The translations under genes were made by a program, and so were the position numbers. Source: Harmothoe impar (Eukaryota > Annelida > Polychaeta > Phyllodocida > Polynoidae). Taken from it: a stretch of DNA of 64,000 bases. How positions within the stretch are numbered: position 1 is the first letter of the stretch; each line of letters opens with the position of its first letter. This document shows positions 20,631-32,384 of the stretch, in pieces. The DNA lies in assembly GCA_947462335.1 (NCBI GenBank), contig OX381704.1, forward strand, positions 21,840,442 through 21,904,441, written 5' to 3'. Under the pieces are notes generated by a model. The model saw only the letters and a program-made list of their open reading frames with translations. It was not told the DNA's origin and did not search any database.

Positions 20631-21311
20631 GGTGTCCTGATGAATAGTCTTGAAGAGGACTGGATCTGGGTCGCCATAGTAAACACGCTGCGCCATGAAA
20701 GCCTTGCCGACCCCTCTGGCTGCTGGAGAGGATTTGTAAGAGAAACTGGCACAATTTGTTAAATGAATCACACGGCATTGTTTAAAGCGTCCCCAAGCCT
20801 TCCTCACACAGGGGGCACACAGCGGCATTTGTCATGCACTCACCGTAGGGTGCTTGGGGATTTGAGGTAATGCAGAAGCTGCCTCAATAGTCTGAGAGAA
20901 TGGTGAGGGTAGACAAATGAGGATCCGGCTGTCTCATCCATATCTAATCCATCTAATTCCCATTAACGCATTTGTACAAAGAAAGCGCTGAGAGAGCAAA
21001 TCTTCATTCACACAGATGGAAGGAAAACAGATCCCCGTCTTTAAGCAAAAGTTAAAACTGCATCCATTCTCTCTCCACTGTCTCATGTAGACTTTTGTCT
21101 AATCCCAGTCAAATCCCTGTCGAGTATTCATCTCTATAGCATTTCCATCCTAAGGGAATATCACTCATCGTCATTATGTGTAATGCGTACAGTCATACAT
21201 TGCTATGCATATATATTATCATTATTTACATTATTAGAACATCAATATACAGGGCACTTTTATACAATCCATAATGTGAAGAGATGAATATAAAGACCAC
21301 ATATTTCCTAA
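20631..21311. other. Intergenic DNA downstream of the sulfotransferase gene
   Basis: Probably the 3' untranslated and flanking region of the minus-strand gene. No canonical AATAAA is seen within about 200 nt after the stop; a variant AATATA lies near 21211. Nothing else is recognised. Confidence 0.4.
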
Positions 21312-22312
21312 TTATACAGTATGTCGTAGATATGCAGAGAAGTTCAAGTCATACCCAAACATTACAAAGTCAGGTAGAAAGATTTGCACTAAGCGGGCAA
21401 TGTCAGCTTGTGGAATTTGGTTGTAATAGTCAAGCATGACCTGTCGGGTGGAGGCCCCGGTCGGCTTGAGGTTGGGGAAGTTAGGTGGACAGGCCTGACC
21501 ACTGAGCCGACCCAGCACATGGGGGGCGTCCGTGCTGAGGGACTCAAAGTGACCCAGAAAGTCATACTTTATAGAGCAGGGATGGCAGAGGTCATAATAG
21601 GACGCCCAGTGGGGGTTATTCTGGACTTTACCTTCTAGTGATGAACTGGTAACATAGCGTACAAACTCCAGGAAGGACACATCGTCCCCTGCCTGCAGTG
21701 ACTCCAGGGTGGGGTTCCGACGATGTGTCCTCACAATCCTCCTGCCGTATTTAAGCTGGAAGTGCTCAGTCCATTTATTGTGTGGTATGAACTTGTCTCT
21801 GTAGGCTGAGAGTAGGCGCTCCAGGGGATGGCGCACAAACATGAACTTATAGTAAGTATCCATACGCTTGCGTATCTCCTCCAGGGGGTAAGTGTTAAGG
21901 TAGCGCAGTCCGAGCTGACTGAGGAGACTCTCATCGTGCACATCCACATCTGTGAGCAGCTCATCGTTGGTGACGTTAACCCGGCCTGACATGCGCACCA
22001 AGGCCCGCTTCCAGTTGGTGCAGGCCACCTTGGGGACCACACAGTACATGGCGTTATGGCGGTCATCCACCAACAGGTTACTCAGCATGCGGGGCACCAG
22101 CGTCCTCTTCTGCCACCCACATGACGTGACGTTGGACGGATGTGACGTCATATGCGGGGCGACCGTAGTGGTGCAGCGGTTGCAGTTACGCCACATCTCG
22201 CGAAGTCTCGTGTCCTGCGTTCTGTTCATCCACTCGGCGTCCGGTAATGGCGTCTTACATGACGTGACTTTAGCTACGTCATCTGCCGTGACGTTTTCAC
22301 TGCCTGGCGGGC
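21312..22312 (-). CDS. Carbohydrate sulfotransferase (CHST8-14 family), catalytic last exon
   Basis: This exon encodes the lumenal catalytic domain of a Golgi type II sulfotransferase that transfers sulfate from PAPS to a glycan, most like chondroitin/dermatan 4-O-sulfotransferases. The 5'-phosphosulfate loop PKVACTNWKRAL and the 3'-phosphate site FVRHPLERLLSAYRDKF are clear (about residues 150 and 215 of the predicted 389 aa protein). Several N-glycosylation sequons (NVT, NRT, NFS) occur. The C-terminus ends at the usual DFVMFGYDLN region. The open frame extends 31 nt upstream to an ATG followed by Leu codons, but that stretch is the pyrimidine tract of a 3' splice site (TTCTAATTATCACAG), so the exon starts at 22312. 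It begins in phase 1, matching the donor at 26515. Closest paralogue cannot be fixed by eye. Confidence 0.93.
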
Positions 22313-23645
22313 CTGTGATAATTAGAAGCAACAACAGAAGCATGCATTAGTTTCCTTTCATCATTAATGGCCATTAAGCACGCAGAAACAATGCAAATAT
22401 TTACCTACCCTCCATGTAATGGAGTGTTAGTGCTATGGGCGTGCCTGCACAGCCGGCATGCGTGTGGCTAATGGCTCCTTATTGACATGTACAGCTGAGT
22501 TTAAACCCAAGGCAGTATGAGTGTAATTGTTGCCCATCGCATAGTGACTGAATCTTAAGAACTACCTTTGCGTTTCAAAAAATCCTACTTCTCATAGCAT
22601 TAAAGTCCATTTAAGTGCATTTAGAGAATCACCATGGAATAGGATGTAAAGGGAATTAACTCAGGGAAAAGGGTAGCCATCGGGAATTTGTTTCCTATGG
22701 AACTGGAAAGTTTGATTGGCACCTTTGCTTAGAACTTTAATCCGTGTTGCTTCCTCTTCATCCCATGCTTCTCGAGAAATGGATTTCATGATTTATAGTG
22801 CTGTCGCAGATATATTGATTGCTAAAGTTGTAACATGTGTAATTGGAACCTGCTACTTTAAATTGGACTGACATCTAGCCAGTCCTATCTAGACAACCCT
22901 CATATATCTGAGACATGCAAACAGGAAATGGAAATGAAAGGGTAATAACCAAATGAAAGTTTAGATGAAGATAGAGGACGGAGGCTCTACTGATAACATC
23001 ACCATTTTAGAGCCGGTGATGTTGTGCTGTCAGAGAAAAAAAGTCTAAAATTGAGAATGAGAAAACTATTCCTAAATTGTCCCCCAAACTATGAAGAATG
23101 ACGTTGGGGTGGTAGCTAGATAAGGGTGCCCACTCATGGTGCCTGACTTTGGTCATCTTGTTAGGGAGATATGAGTAGTGGGTGAGCTGCAGCTGCAATC
23201 CCAGGCTGCCAGGGCAGAAATCCAATGTAAATCCGTTATTACGGAGACAGACGAATGAGACCAGAATCTAAGTGTCGAGAGAGCTACTCTCCGTCCGCTC
23301 CATTTTGTTGTCTGATTGATGGACTTCCCCCGGCCCATACGTCATTTTTCTGCCGGCCTAGAAGCCTATCCTAACCCGGGCCCCTATCTCAGCATGATGC
23401 CCTACTCACAGCCCTATACCAGGGCTGCAGTCCAACAACCTTTGTTTGCTATTGGTCTGCTTAAAATGCACTTGTCTTTCCCCAGATTCTACATTGAGCT
23501 GTTTTAGGTTAGGGATTGGTCATTAATAAACATTGAGGTATTGGGGGTTGTGTTTGTATGTGTGTGTGTGGGGGGGGGGGTCGGTCGGTGGGATTTGGTA
23601 CTCATAGTCCACCACAACCACAACTATTGATAACTATTGGTCTGC

Positions 23646-23813
23646 TTAAACCTTTAAGGGCAGCAGAGTACCTCAATAATTACACCCTTTTGCCTTCATA
23701 ATACAGGAATTCATCCCGGGCCAGTTATAGCATATACACCCATGCAGTGCCAGGGGTGTGTTGGTAGAAATGAACATGAACCTCAAGGCATCATGCAGTC
23801 CCTAAAGGGTTAA
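23646..23813. repeat. Family P repeat in the sulfotransferase intron
   Basis: Starts TTAAACCTTTAAGGGCAGC and ends gcatcatgcagtccctaaagggttaa. It is a short variant with one internal module. Confidence 0.62.
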
Positions 23814-24930
23814 ATTGCAATTGTCTTTTTGCCAGATTCTACACAGATCTGGGTCAGCTTATGGTGCATGTCGCCCATGTAAATCTGAAGGTGAAGTACG
23901 GTTCCCTTTAGCAGAAGGTAGTTCTAGGCGCCCCCGTAGAGTACTGATGTACTGGTTAAGGGTTTGGAGGGGTGGGTTGCGTGGGATGCCGTGCCATGAG
24001 TAGTGTAGTGAAATGTAGGCCGGGAGACGGCAAATTCTGTTTTCCACTTGGAGAGATTCAATTCGATTCGCCTCCTTCTTGTCTAATCAGTGCTTCACCT
24101 GAGACCCTGCCTGGCTCCCGTCTCCTGCCCCCGGGGTTATCACCGCAATCTGTCAATATACACTACCCTACAGAACCCCAGCCCATAACCTACATACTGA
24201 TGCCGTGTCTTAAATTAGCCGTACAACTATTGTATCTTTACCTCAGAACACACAACTTTGTCATACACGAAGCCAACTGAGGAGCTTACATACTATGTTC
24301 ACTCACTCAGTCCTGATGTTACTGCTGTTTAATTCAGAGGACTTTACCTAAATCGCACTGAATTTCAAATAGGAAAGGAAAAGGCTCATTAAATGAGAAG
24401 ATGGGGTCTGAACAGGTATATTGTGCAATGTGTTAAGTATAATCACAGTCTATATTGTTGCCCTTAAAACATCAAGACTACATTATGTACCTGTCCCTCA
24501 ACCCATTTTTAACAATCAATAGGCTAACACCCTCCACAGAGTATATTGGTGATTCATCTTCTAGTGATGGTCTAAAACAAACCTACAACTGCTCTCTCCG
24601 TTAACAGAATCTGCAGCCTATTTGTTTCCATCCTCCAAGGACCGACCACCCAGGTACTCCATCACATCCACGTGATGGATTAGAATGCCAATAAATCCTT
24701 GGCCAAGCTCCGCTTCGCTCCATATCAGACACTTTACACTTTAACACTTTTTGCTGATTACCCTTAATCTTAGTGAGAAATTCATTTAAGGCTATGGCAA
24801 GGTAGTAAAGCGAGGAGGTATTCTCTGATAATTCTGATCTTGCTGCAATATTGCTCTAGACCCGATTTACAGTAGGGACATCAGTAAATAAACAGCAAAT
24901 AATCATGTATTTCTGACTACAGAAAAATGT

Positions 24931-25000
24931 GTGAGTAGGCAAGCAGAAAGGATAGCCTGTAGACCCTCTTATGGGTTATCCTTTCTGCTTGCCTGCTCAC
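24931..25000. repeat. Strong 27 bp inverted repeat (hairpin)
   Basis: Arms 24931-24957 and 24974-25000 (gtgagtaggcaagcag... / ...ctgcttgcctgctcac) pair with two mismatches around a 16 nt loop, and pairing continues weakly outward. Diverged direct repeats (gaggaggtattc) flank it near 24812 and 25055. It could be a foldback element tip or a structured RNA. Confidence 0.6.
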
Positions 25001-26260
25001 ATGTGTTCTGTTAATGCATTGTCCTCTTAATTAACAGCAACCTTTTAGTAAAAGGAGGAGGTATTCATATGGATGACACTCCTGACCTTGCTTACATTAT
25101 TTATGCTGTTTGGTACCCTGACCAATGCTGACCGTACGAATAGAAGCGAGCCCCGATCTCTTTTTCCCTTTCACCCATAGAACCAAAGAGTCACCGGTCA
25201 ATCAGGCCCCTTTCCCAATAGCCTATTCCCTTTACACTACGCCATCTCCAACCTTTATATCCCTAACCTAATACTGGACTTTCTATTTGCAACCCTCCCA
25301 AACCCATCTACAATTTCCTCTTTGCAACCTCAAACCGCTATACCGCTCTATGCCCACCTCCGACCAGCCTTCTTCAAAGCTGAACATACTGGACCCTCCC
25401 CTTTCCCGACCACACACACCCCCTCCCAACTCCCTCCCCTAAGACGGCCAGGGGCTTATCACAGCAATGATTGATGGTCGACGATAATGTTGGCCAAATA
25501 GACAGAGAAATGAGTCGAGAGCATCTGGAAACGCTAAGGGCATGACTGGCGGGCTGAGGGACAATAGTTGGCAAGCACAGGAGGGAGGGAAGTCATTGTA
25601 AGACCCCTGTAAGGTCGTGTGTAGTCTGTGTATCTATGGGGGTCTGGGGGAGGGAGGAAAAGGCAGGAGGGATGCAGGTGGTGGTGGGGTAGGGGGGCTA
25701 TACATACCGATGGTCTACAACCTTATGTCCTCATGTAAATCCCCACATCTCCTACAATCCACCACACAGGACCCCAGTGACATAACCATGACGGATTGCA
25801 TGAGGTGACAGGGCCATGCTTTCTTCTGCCGTGGGACTACTCGCATAGATGGTCAGACATAATGCAGTTTATGCCTCAGTGGTGAGGGGGAGGGGCATTG
25901 TTGGGGGTAAGCAAATTGCTTGTATATAGGCCCTGGTGGACAACAGGCCGGCATTGAGCTACGGGAGAGGCCTGGTTGGCAATTGTAATGGAATGACAAA
26001 GTGGGAGGTGTCAGGAGAGGGATCTCCCCCATACCAGGCACGTCAATACTCAACTATGTTATGAAGAGAAATGGGGATAGCTTTCAAAGGGGACTGAAGG
26101 TCACGTCTATATAAAGCAGGAAATATGGATAGCTTTTTAAACACGGCTCTAGGATAGTCACGTAGCCTATCTATCTGTTTATAGAGGATATAAGGAAACT
26201 TTGATGGATTACCACGGATATCTCGCAAAGTTAACACGGTTACAGTTTACATGTATATAG

Positions 26261-26448
26261 TCCCTTCAAGGACCGCACATTGCTTTTACTTTGATATGCC
26301 TTTTATCTTTATAATGCATGAATGCAGACGTGTCTACTCGCTAAGGCTACATGCATGCAACATCACCCCTGTATGGTCGGTATGGTGTTTCATCATAACG
26401 ATAATAGGCATGGCCGATCAAAGCAATATGTACTCCTAAAAGGGTTAA
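26261..26448. repeat. Family P repeat in the sulfotransferase intron
   Basis: Starts tcccttcaaggaccgcacattgc and ends tactcctaaaagggttaa. It lies just 61 bp downstream of the exon 1 donor in transcription order. Confidence 0.6.
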
Positions 26449-26514
26449 GTGTATATTTTAGCTTTTTCTCTCAATACTTTCTTAAGAGAAGAAACTTCAT
26501 GAGAGTGAACTCAC

Positions 26515-26683
26515 CTCCTGTTCCCCTGCGGCCGTATATAGCCTCCATATCTAACGAGTAGGTATACAACTCCTGTTGCTCCAGGTGGGCGATATTGGAA
26601 GAAATCATAAGCATGGCGCCTGTCACCAGCAGGCCGGCGTAGGGCCCCCAGCAACGCACGCGGCACAAGCGGGACCTCCCCAT
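26515..26683 (-). CDS. Carbohydrate sulfotransferase, first coding exon (cytoplasmic tail and membrane anchor)
   Basis: ATG at 26683 in a good context (gccgctATGG) encodes 56 residues plus one base. A basic N-tail (MGRSRLCRVRC) is followed by a hydrophobic segment at about 13-32 (GPYAGLLVTGAMLMISSNIA) and a polar stem: the type II signal-anchor layout of Golgi sulfotransferases. The exon ends ...ACAGGAG|GTGAGT, a near-perfect 5' splice site in phase 1, which fits the phase 1 acceptor of the catalytic exon at 22312; the split codon is a glycine. The frame is open further upstream with no better ATG. Linking the two exons is inference from strand, phase and protein architecture. Together they give 389 residues, within the family's usual 350-430. 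Confidence 0.8.
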
Positions 26684-29365
26684 AGCGGCCACAGCAGTCT
26701 GCCTCCTGACGGCAAGACTCCAGGGAGGGCAACCCTGCAAGGCCCTGTCAATAGTTCACGGAAATTGAAGCCAACTGGAGGAGACGCCCGCCTCCGGAGA
26801 GAGGAGGTGGTGGTGGTGGGTGGGGTGCTGGAGGAGGTGGCTGGTGTGTGGTACTAGCAGGGTGTATGGGTGGAGCTGTGTGAGGCCGTGGTGTGGAGGA
26901 GTGCCGGTAGGTGTAGAGGCGGTAAGTACTGCTCCTGGGGGCGGGGGAGTGGCGGTAGGGGGTGGAGGCAATGTGACAGCACCAATTAACTCCAGGCTAT
27001 GTCTTACACCAGCTGCCAGCCCCCTCACTAAGTAGTAGTAGTACTGGTAGTACCACCAGCAGCTCCCTCCTCCTGCAGTACCAGCAGTAGACCCAGGCTG
27101 TCATCAGCTCACACCGAGCAGCTCACCACCTACTCCCCACACCTAGGAGCTGCTCACAGCCCGGCCCCTGCAGGTAGCAGGTCCATCCCATGGTGTAGGG
27201 TGTCCAAGGCGTCACCTCACACAGACCCGACCTGCTGTGGGGGTCCTGAGCTGCTCTCCCTTACAGCTCACGGCTAGATGACAGTAAGACGGCCACAGGA
27301 GCTGCTCCTCACTGGGGGCGCCTGGGCCGCTCCTCCTGTGTTAGTGAAGGCGAATACTCCTGTGGTTGTTGCAGCTGGAGCTAGAGCCGCCCTGGAGGAG
27401 GGAGAAGCAGTGTGTGCGTGTGAGGAGGGAGTGGAGGAGTCAGTCTCCTCCACTTGAGCCGCTCCTGAGTGTCCCGTGAGCAACTCGTCTTATCACACGC
27501 GGGCACGTCGTGAGGCTGTTGTGTGATGTGATTGGGAGTGGTGTATTGGGGGTGTGAGGGGTGGTGTGTTGCATGTGTGTGCGGGTATCTGTGATAGTGT
27601 GAAGCACTTATGGTAGATGCCGTAGGGTGCCTCGTGTGACATGGGTGGGTGATGTGTGGTGTGATACAAGCCCTATGGCAACCTGTGTGATGGTGGGTGA
27701 TGTTTGGCGCCTCGCGCACACTCACACTGCTAACCCCAGCCCTGGCGGCGGTCACCGTCCTACGGATGTATTATAGTTAAGGTAGGCCCCGACCCAAGCC
27801 TTTATAGACGCCTCTCCAGGCGGGAACAACAGCTTCCTACACTGATCGATACCCACTGGAGGCACCCCTGCACCCCCTACCGGCAGCCCGCGCCACTAAG
27901 CCCTCCAGGCATGGTGGGCCCATTGGCCGTAGTTTAAATGCATTATCTGGGGAAGCCCTTTCAAGAGGCGATATGACTTTCACAGATCACAGGTTCTGCT
28001 TCCACATGGCTTGGTCTGCTTTTAAGTAAGCTCAGCATGTCGAAATTACCCCGACACAGAGTGCTGTTGCAGGCTACACTCATGGGGTATTTGCAAGAGC
28101 AAAACGAGGTCGTTATATAGATTCTCTGCCAAATAGTACTCCTGGGAAAGAGCATAATGATAAGAAATGAACATGCGATTACCATTAAACCCCCGATAAA
28201 ATCGCTTTAAGCAGGCCAGCTGTATGTCTGATAATAGCTACAATGGTACCCAACAAAAATAGTGATAACAAAAGCCTTGCTATCTCATTAGTTTGTCCGT
28301 CGGGTAAGAGCTGTGAAATCCACTGAACACAAATGAAAGGGATACAGTCGGTATGAATTATAGGTGCATCTGAATGTGCAATGTGTGTATATATGCAATA
28401 TGGGTGCGGTTGTTTTATTTTTTTTTACACTGGGGATGGGGGAAGGGTATGTGGTAATTTCAGGGGTGCTGAGCAAGATTCAAACCCAAGGAAAAGGGGC
28501 GGGACAAGATTAAAAAAAAAATTACCCTTTTTATGTCTGTGAATTACTCTACATAATGTGGGCTGGCTGGGAGGAACTTGGGGGAAAATGTGAATCCGTT
28601 TCTGTGGGTGGGATGGGGGAGGGGGGGGGGGCTCCCCTTGATATAAATAAATAACCATTCCCTAGTATGCAAATCCAAGTTATGATCTATCACTGTGTCG
28701 GCACCCACATGGTATCTGAACACTGCACACTATTCATGGTGGTAGAATACTCCGGACTGTAGAGGCCAGAAATCGTTACCCAGCACAATAGCTTCACGTC
28801 TAGCAGATCCATCCAGCCCCTCTGTGTCATAGTATTATGCATGGCTGGGTTAGTCTACAGGAGAGCAGCTCAAAGTGTGGGCAAGAGACCTATCGAGCAG
28901 GGGAGATTTGCTCACAGTCTAGATGACCCCTAGCTACATAAGAACACAGTCTGGTTTTGCCAGGGGATATTCCAGTATGAATGGGGGTAGATTATATGAG
29001 ATTAATGTGTACATCATTATATATAACCACTGACACATTGTCTGTTAAATACTTTAGTCATCAGTCTCTTCAAGTAGTAAAATAGGTTATCCAATGGTAC
29101 ACCCTTTCTACTGGCTACATCAGAGACTATATTAAATGACCATGCAGCCTTAAATGCTCATTTACCATTGCTTCATGTTCAGTAATGCTATCACACGTTA
29201 ACAAGATCACATTAATCTAAAATCCAATGCTTATAATTATTATTATTACTATGATTATTGTAGATGCAAGCCTTCATATCTTAACATATTCTTTATGATC
29301 GAGTTGGTCATCGATGAGACTACATGTTATTAATCTATGATAGTGAATGCGTTGTGATCTCCATA
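26684..29365. other. GC-rich region upstream of the sulfotransferase gene, then noncoding DNA
   Basis: From 26684 to about 27900 the DNA is GC-rich, strand-asymmetric (G/T-rich on plus) and full of GAGCTGCTC / GAGCAGCTC motifs; it probably holds the 5' leader and promoter. Frames here are low-complexity (Thr/His/Pro). From 27900 to 29365 the sequence is AT-rich with a poly-G tract near 28620 and no gene. Confidence 0.4.
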
Positions 29366-29538
29366 GTTAATGCTTTGTGCACCTTGGAGCACCATGGCAA
29401 ACCTTTGTAAGTGTAGCAAATCAGTGAGGGCGGTATGGTACATGATCGCGGCACTATAGGGAGTTACTCACAAGAACCTCATGATGACAGAGGGCATAGT
29501 ACTTTAAATAACGTACAATACCGTACTGAAAGGGTTAA
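29366..29538. repeat. Family P repeat, left half decayed
   Basis: The right half is clear: gggagttactcac, catgatgacagagggcatagtac, and the end tactgaaagggttaa. Confidence 0.5.
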
Positions 29539-29831
29539 CCACAGGACACCTCATGGTAGGGACGAGCTGCTCAGAGCTGCACACAGAGCACCTACAAACA
29601 GGACCCGGCCCATTGCCGACCACTCAGACTGTGTAGCCGGATTACCCACACTATAGATGAGATGGCCACATTATAGACGAGCAGGGCCTGCTCTACCGTG
29701 GGGAAATAATACGTGCGATTAACCCTAGCCGGGATGAAAGGCCGCATGAAGAATGGTACCACGAGGGGCTGAGGGCCATGCTGCAGTGGACATATTGATC
29801 CATGCTCTCCACATGCACACAACCCTCTCTA

Positions 29832-30096
29832 TAACCCTTTAAGGACTACAACAATGCTTTACCCCACCCTCAATGACATGCACACAATCTATCTAACTCT
29901 TTGAAGTGGGCATATAGTATACTGCTTAAATCTGCTATTTGTCGTCATGAGGCATCAATACAGCATTGGTGATTAACGCGCGTGTCCCATTATGCATCTT
30001 GCTGACTCTGTGATGGGGTTGATATACAATTCAGAAGGCCTGTGGTTATGATGTAAGAATGCAGCCCTGGCACTAAAAGCACTATGATGCTCCTGA
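29832..30096. repeat. Family P repeat
   Basis: Starts taaccctttaaggactac. It contains gtcgtcatgaggcatcaatacagc, ggggttgatatac and gatgtaagaatgcagccctgg, and ends agcactatgatgctcctg without the last ten bases. Confidence 0.57.
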
Positions 30097-31033
30097 AAAA
30101 CTGAGTGTTGTCCAGTCCATGTCCTCTCATGCCCCTCTCCCTTTTCATGCCTGTTCAAGAGCTTTGGCTATTGTGATGTTCCATGTAAACGATATGTTCT
30201 ACAGGGTCAACATCTGGACACAAGGACAGCCTAACTAAGTGCACAATGACGTTCACGTTATAGATCCAAGCTGGAATCATCGAGGTATGAAGATCGAATC
30301 TGTATTATCTACAACGCTCCAGTAGACCAATAGATTTAGTTATATAACATTTGTAATCTACAATGGGGTATTTACATGGTCTGAGAGGAAGGGGGAGGGG
30401 CGAGGAGAGATTTGGGTCGGAGGATGGAGGTGTAGTGAGTAGAAACTGGCGGAGACGTTCACAAAAAGGGAGAATCAAAAAGAAATATCAAACAGACGCC
30501 TAAAGCATGACTACAAGTACCCAAAAATCAATATAACTACTATTATGAGACACTATACGTTGCGAATCTTCCTTATAAGTATAGAGCGAAGACAAGTGCG
30601 CAGCACGTCGTAATTGGAAGTAGAAAAGACTATAGTCTGCCATGTGAAAAGGGGTAAAACAGAGCTGGGTCAAACTACCAACAAAGGTGATAAATACATG
30701 GAGCAGGAAAACAATGGTGTGGAGAGTGGAGAACCAACTCCCGAGGACGCCCACTTGGTCGGGAACACCAACGCATGACCAGGGATACATGGCACCCCGG
30801 GGGACTGCTGAATTACGACGCCGAGAACAAGAGGGAGGGAGCGGGAGGACGGCAGGGAGGAGCCAGGAGGGGACGCTACAATATTGCTGCTTGATTTGTA
30901 CGTTCTGCGGTGCGCGCGCTCATCCGGATGTGAGAGGCGTCCAATTGGTCAGCCGCCATCGATTGGTGCCGGAGAGGGAGGTGGTGGGGAGGTGATTGAC
31001 GACACCCAGGGTGAGGGTGGCATGGTTTAGTGC
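30097..31033. other. Noncoding DNA with a promoter-like cluster
   Basis: No coding region is recognised. The motif cluster at 30900-30980 is listed separately. Purine-rich patches lie at 30385-30450 and 30830-30880. Confidence 0.45.
30900..30980. promoter_or_regulatory. Promoter-like cluster: ETS, CCAAT/ATTGG, YY1-like
   Basis: Within 80 bp there is CpG-rich tgcgcgcgc, CCGGATGT (30924-30931), CCAATTGG (30941-30948), GCCGCCAT (30953-30960, a YY1 site in reverse) and GATTGG (30961-30966). Such spacing is common in housekeeping promoters. No exon was identified nearby. Confidence 0.32.
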
Positions 31034-31290
31034 TAACCCTTTAAGGACCGCTTAGTGGTTTAATGGTCAAGGCCTATGTTGTCGTCAAGAGGCATTAATG
31101 CAGTCCTGGCGAGTAGCTCCCTAGTGCTGCATTATATTAAAAAAAAACATACCGACCCCATGGGTTGATACACTCTGAAGGATCTGCATGATGCACCAAT
31201 GCAGCACCGGAGAGTCACTCTTCGGTGCTCTATTGGTACATCATGGCGACAAATGTTTTTCAAGGCACTATTCGGTCCTTAAGGGGTTAG
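31034..31290. repeat. Family P repeat, full length (257 bp)
   Basis: Both ends are excellent: taaccctttaaggaccgc and cactattcggtccttaaggggtta. The interior has two inverted modules, gcagtcctggcgagtagctccctagtgctgc and gcagcaccggagagtcactcttcggtgctc, with gggttgatacactctg between them. It is a good reference copy for the family. Confidence 0.7.
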
Positions 31291-32140
31291 GAGGGAGAGG
31301 GGTAAAGTACACAGGAGGGCAGGAGAGGGGAGGATGGGGCCCGTCTGGTCCCCTGCCCCCATCAACGCACAGTCGTATCGCACTCAAGGCGCCACAAGGA
31401 GAAGGCGCCTAGAACCACGACTGGAAACTACAGGATGTGCTGTGGTTTTTTTTTTCTTTGTAAACTATTTCTATTATTATTTCGGGGTAGGGAGCGAGTA
31501 GGATATTGGGGAGGCCGAGGAGAGTTGATATTGCATCTTTGCCCAAGATTACTTCAGTGATATACGTTCCCGCTGTATTGTCACAAAGAATGCTGTGAAG
31601 GTGCTCTCTGGAGAAGCCCCCACATCATTCCGTAGAAAATGAGAAATCCATAGCTCTCCCTTCAAAGTAAGCCCTTCCTACAGTAAGCTTGGCAATCGTT
31701 ACGGCATACGGCCTTGAAAGGGGTTCTTTGGTCCAAACCGACTGACTAGAGCAGAAGTAAAATACCATGGCTTGTTTCTCAGTAGAAAGCGGTCAGATCA
31801 CACAGATAAGTGCCAAAATCAAAGCAACCCATCCCTTTATTGTTTGTATCCTCCTCTCCAGCACATATAAACCCCCTCCCTCCCATACCTGAAAGCCTCT
31901 GCCTGTGGACTTTAGAAGCACACACAGAGACGAGGCGGCTTTTGATTGGCTGGTATGGCTGTGATTACGTGGCGACCCGGATGTGCCCTATTATCGACCA
32001 GTCGGGCGAGCACGTGGCTGGCGGTAAAGGGGGTTACCTTTCTGATTTCACGGGGGGCTGGTCTCGGGGACACGCAGAGCCCCTAGCGGTAATGGACTGA
32101 TCGGGCAGGGAGACAGGTGTGATTTGAAGGTGCAGGGGCG

Positions 32141-32220
32141 GGGGGCATTCTAACAGACCTAGGAATCCTTTTCTGAGGTCCAAATCCGTAGCAGAGGCAT
32201 CACTCTCCAAACACAACACT
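32141..32220 (-). repeat. Family F2 repeat, reverse-strand fragment
   Basis: Read on the minus strand it gives ttggagagtgatgcctctgct, aaaaggattcctaggtc and ttagaatg, the right third of F2. It shows that F2 inserts in both orientations, as expected of a mobile repeat. Confidence 0.5.
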
Positions 32221-32240
32221 GTAAATAGTTAGTGTAGGCT

Positions 32241-32384
32241 CAGGGGCGTGGCAACCGGGGGGGGGGGGTACTTTTGACCAACCCCCAAAAAAGGTCAAAC
32301 CAAAAAGGTCATTCAAAAAGGGGTAAAAAAGGGTCAAAATACCCTTCAGTCTCCCCTATTTGGAAACTGCTTGCCACGCCCCTG
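32241..32384. mobile_element. 144 bp hAT-like miniature inverted-repeat element
   Basis: Perfect 14 bp terminal inverted repeats CAGGGGCGTGGCAA (32241-32254 and its complement at 32371-32384). Ends of the CAGGGGCG type are usual for hAT transposons. The flanking 8-mers tgtaggct and agtaggta agree at five of eight positions, a possible decayed target duplication. The interior is noncoding, with repeated aaaaaggtca. Confidence 0.7.

Larger units (their letters stand above)
22313..26514 (-). other. Sulfotransferase intron (about 4.2 kb)
   Basis: Bounded by GTGAGT (26514-26509, read on the minus strand) and ...CACAG (ending 22313). Inside are two family P copies (23646 and 26261), a poly-G tract near 23570, and a hairpin at 24931-25000. 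No further conserved coding exon is seen, and the phase match makes an extra exon unnecessary. Confidence 0.75.

Noticed and set aside
27381..27755. 124-codon minus-strand frame rich in His, Thr and Pro upstream of the sulfotransferase
   Set aside because: Low-complexity GTGTG/GGTGT-type DNA; no domain, no splice support.
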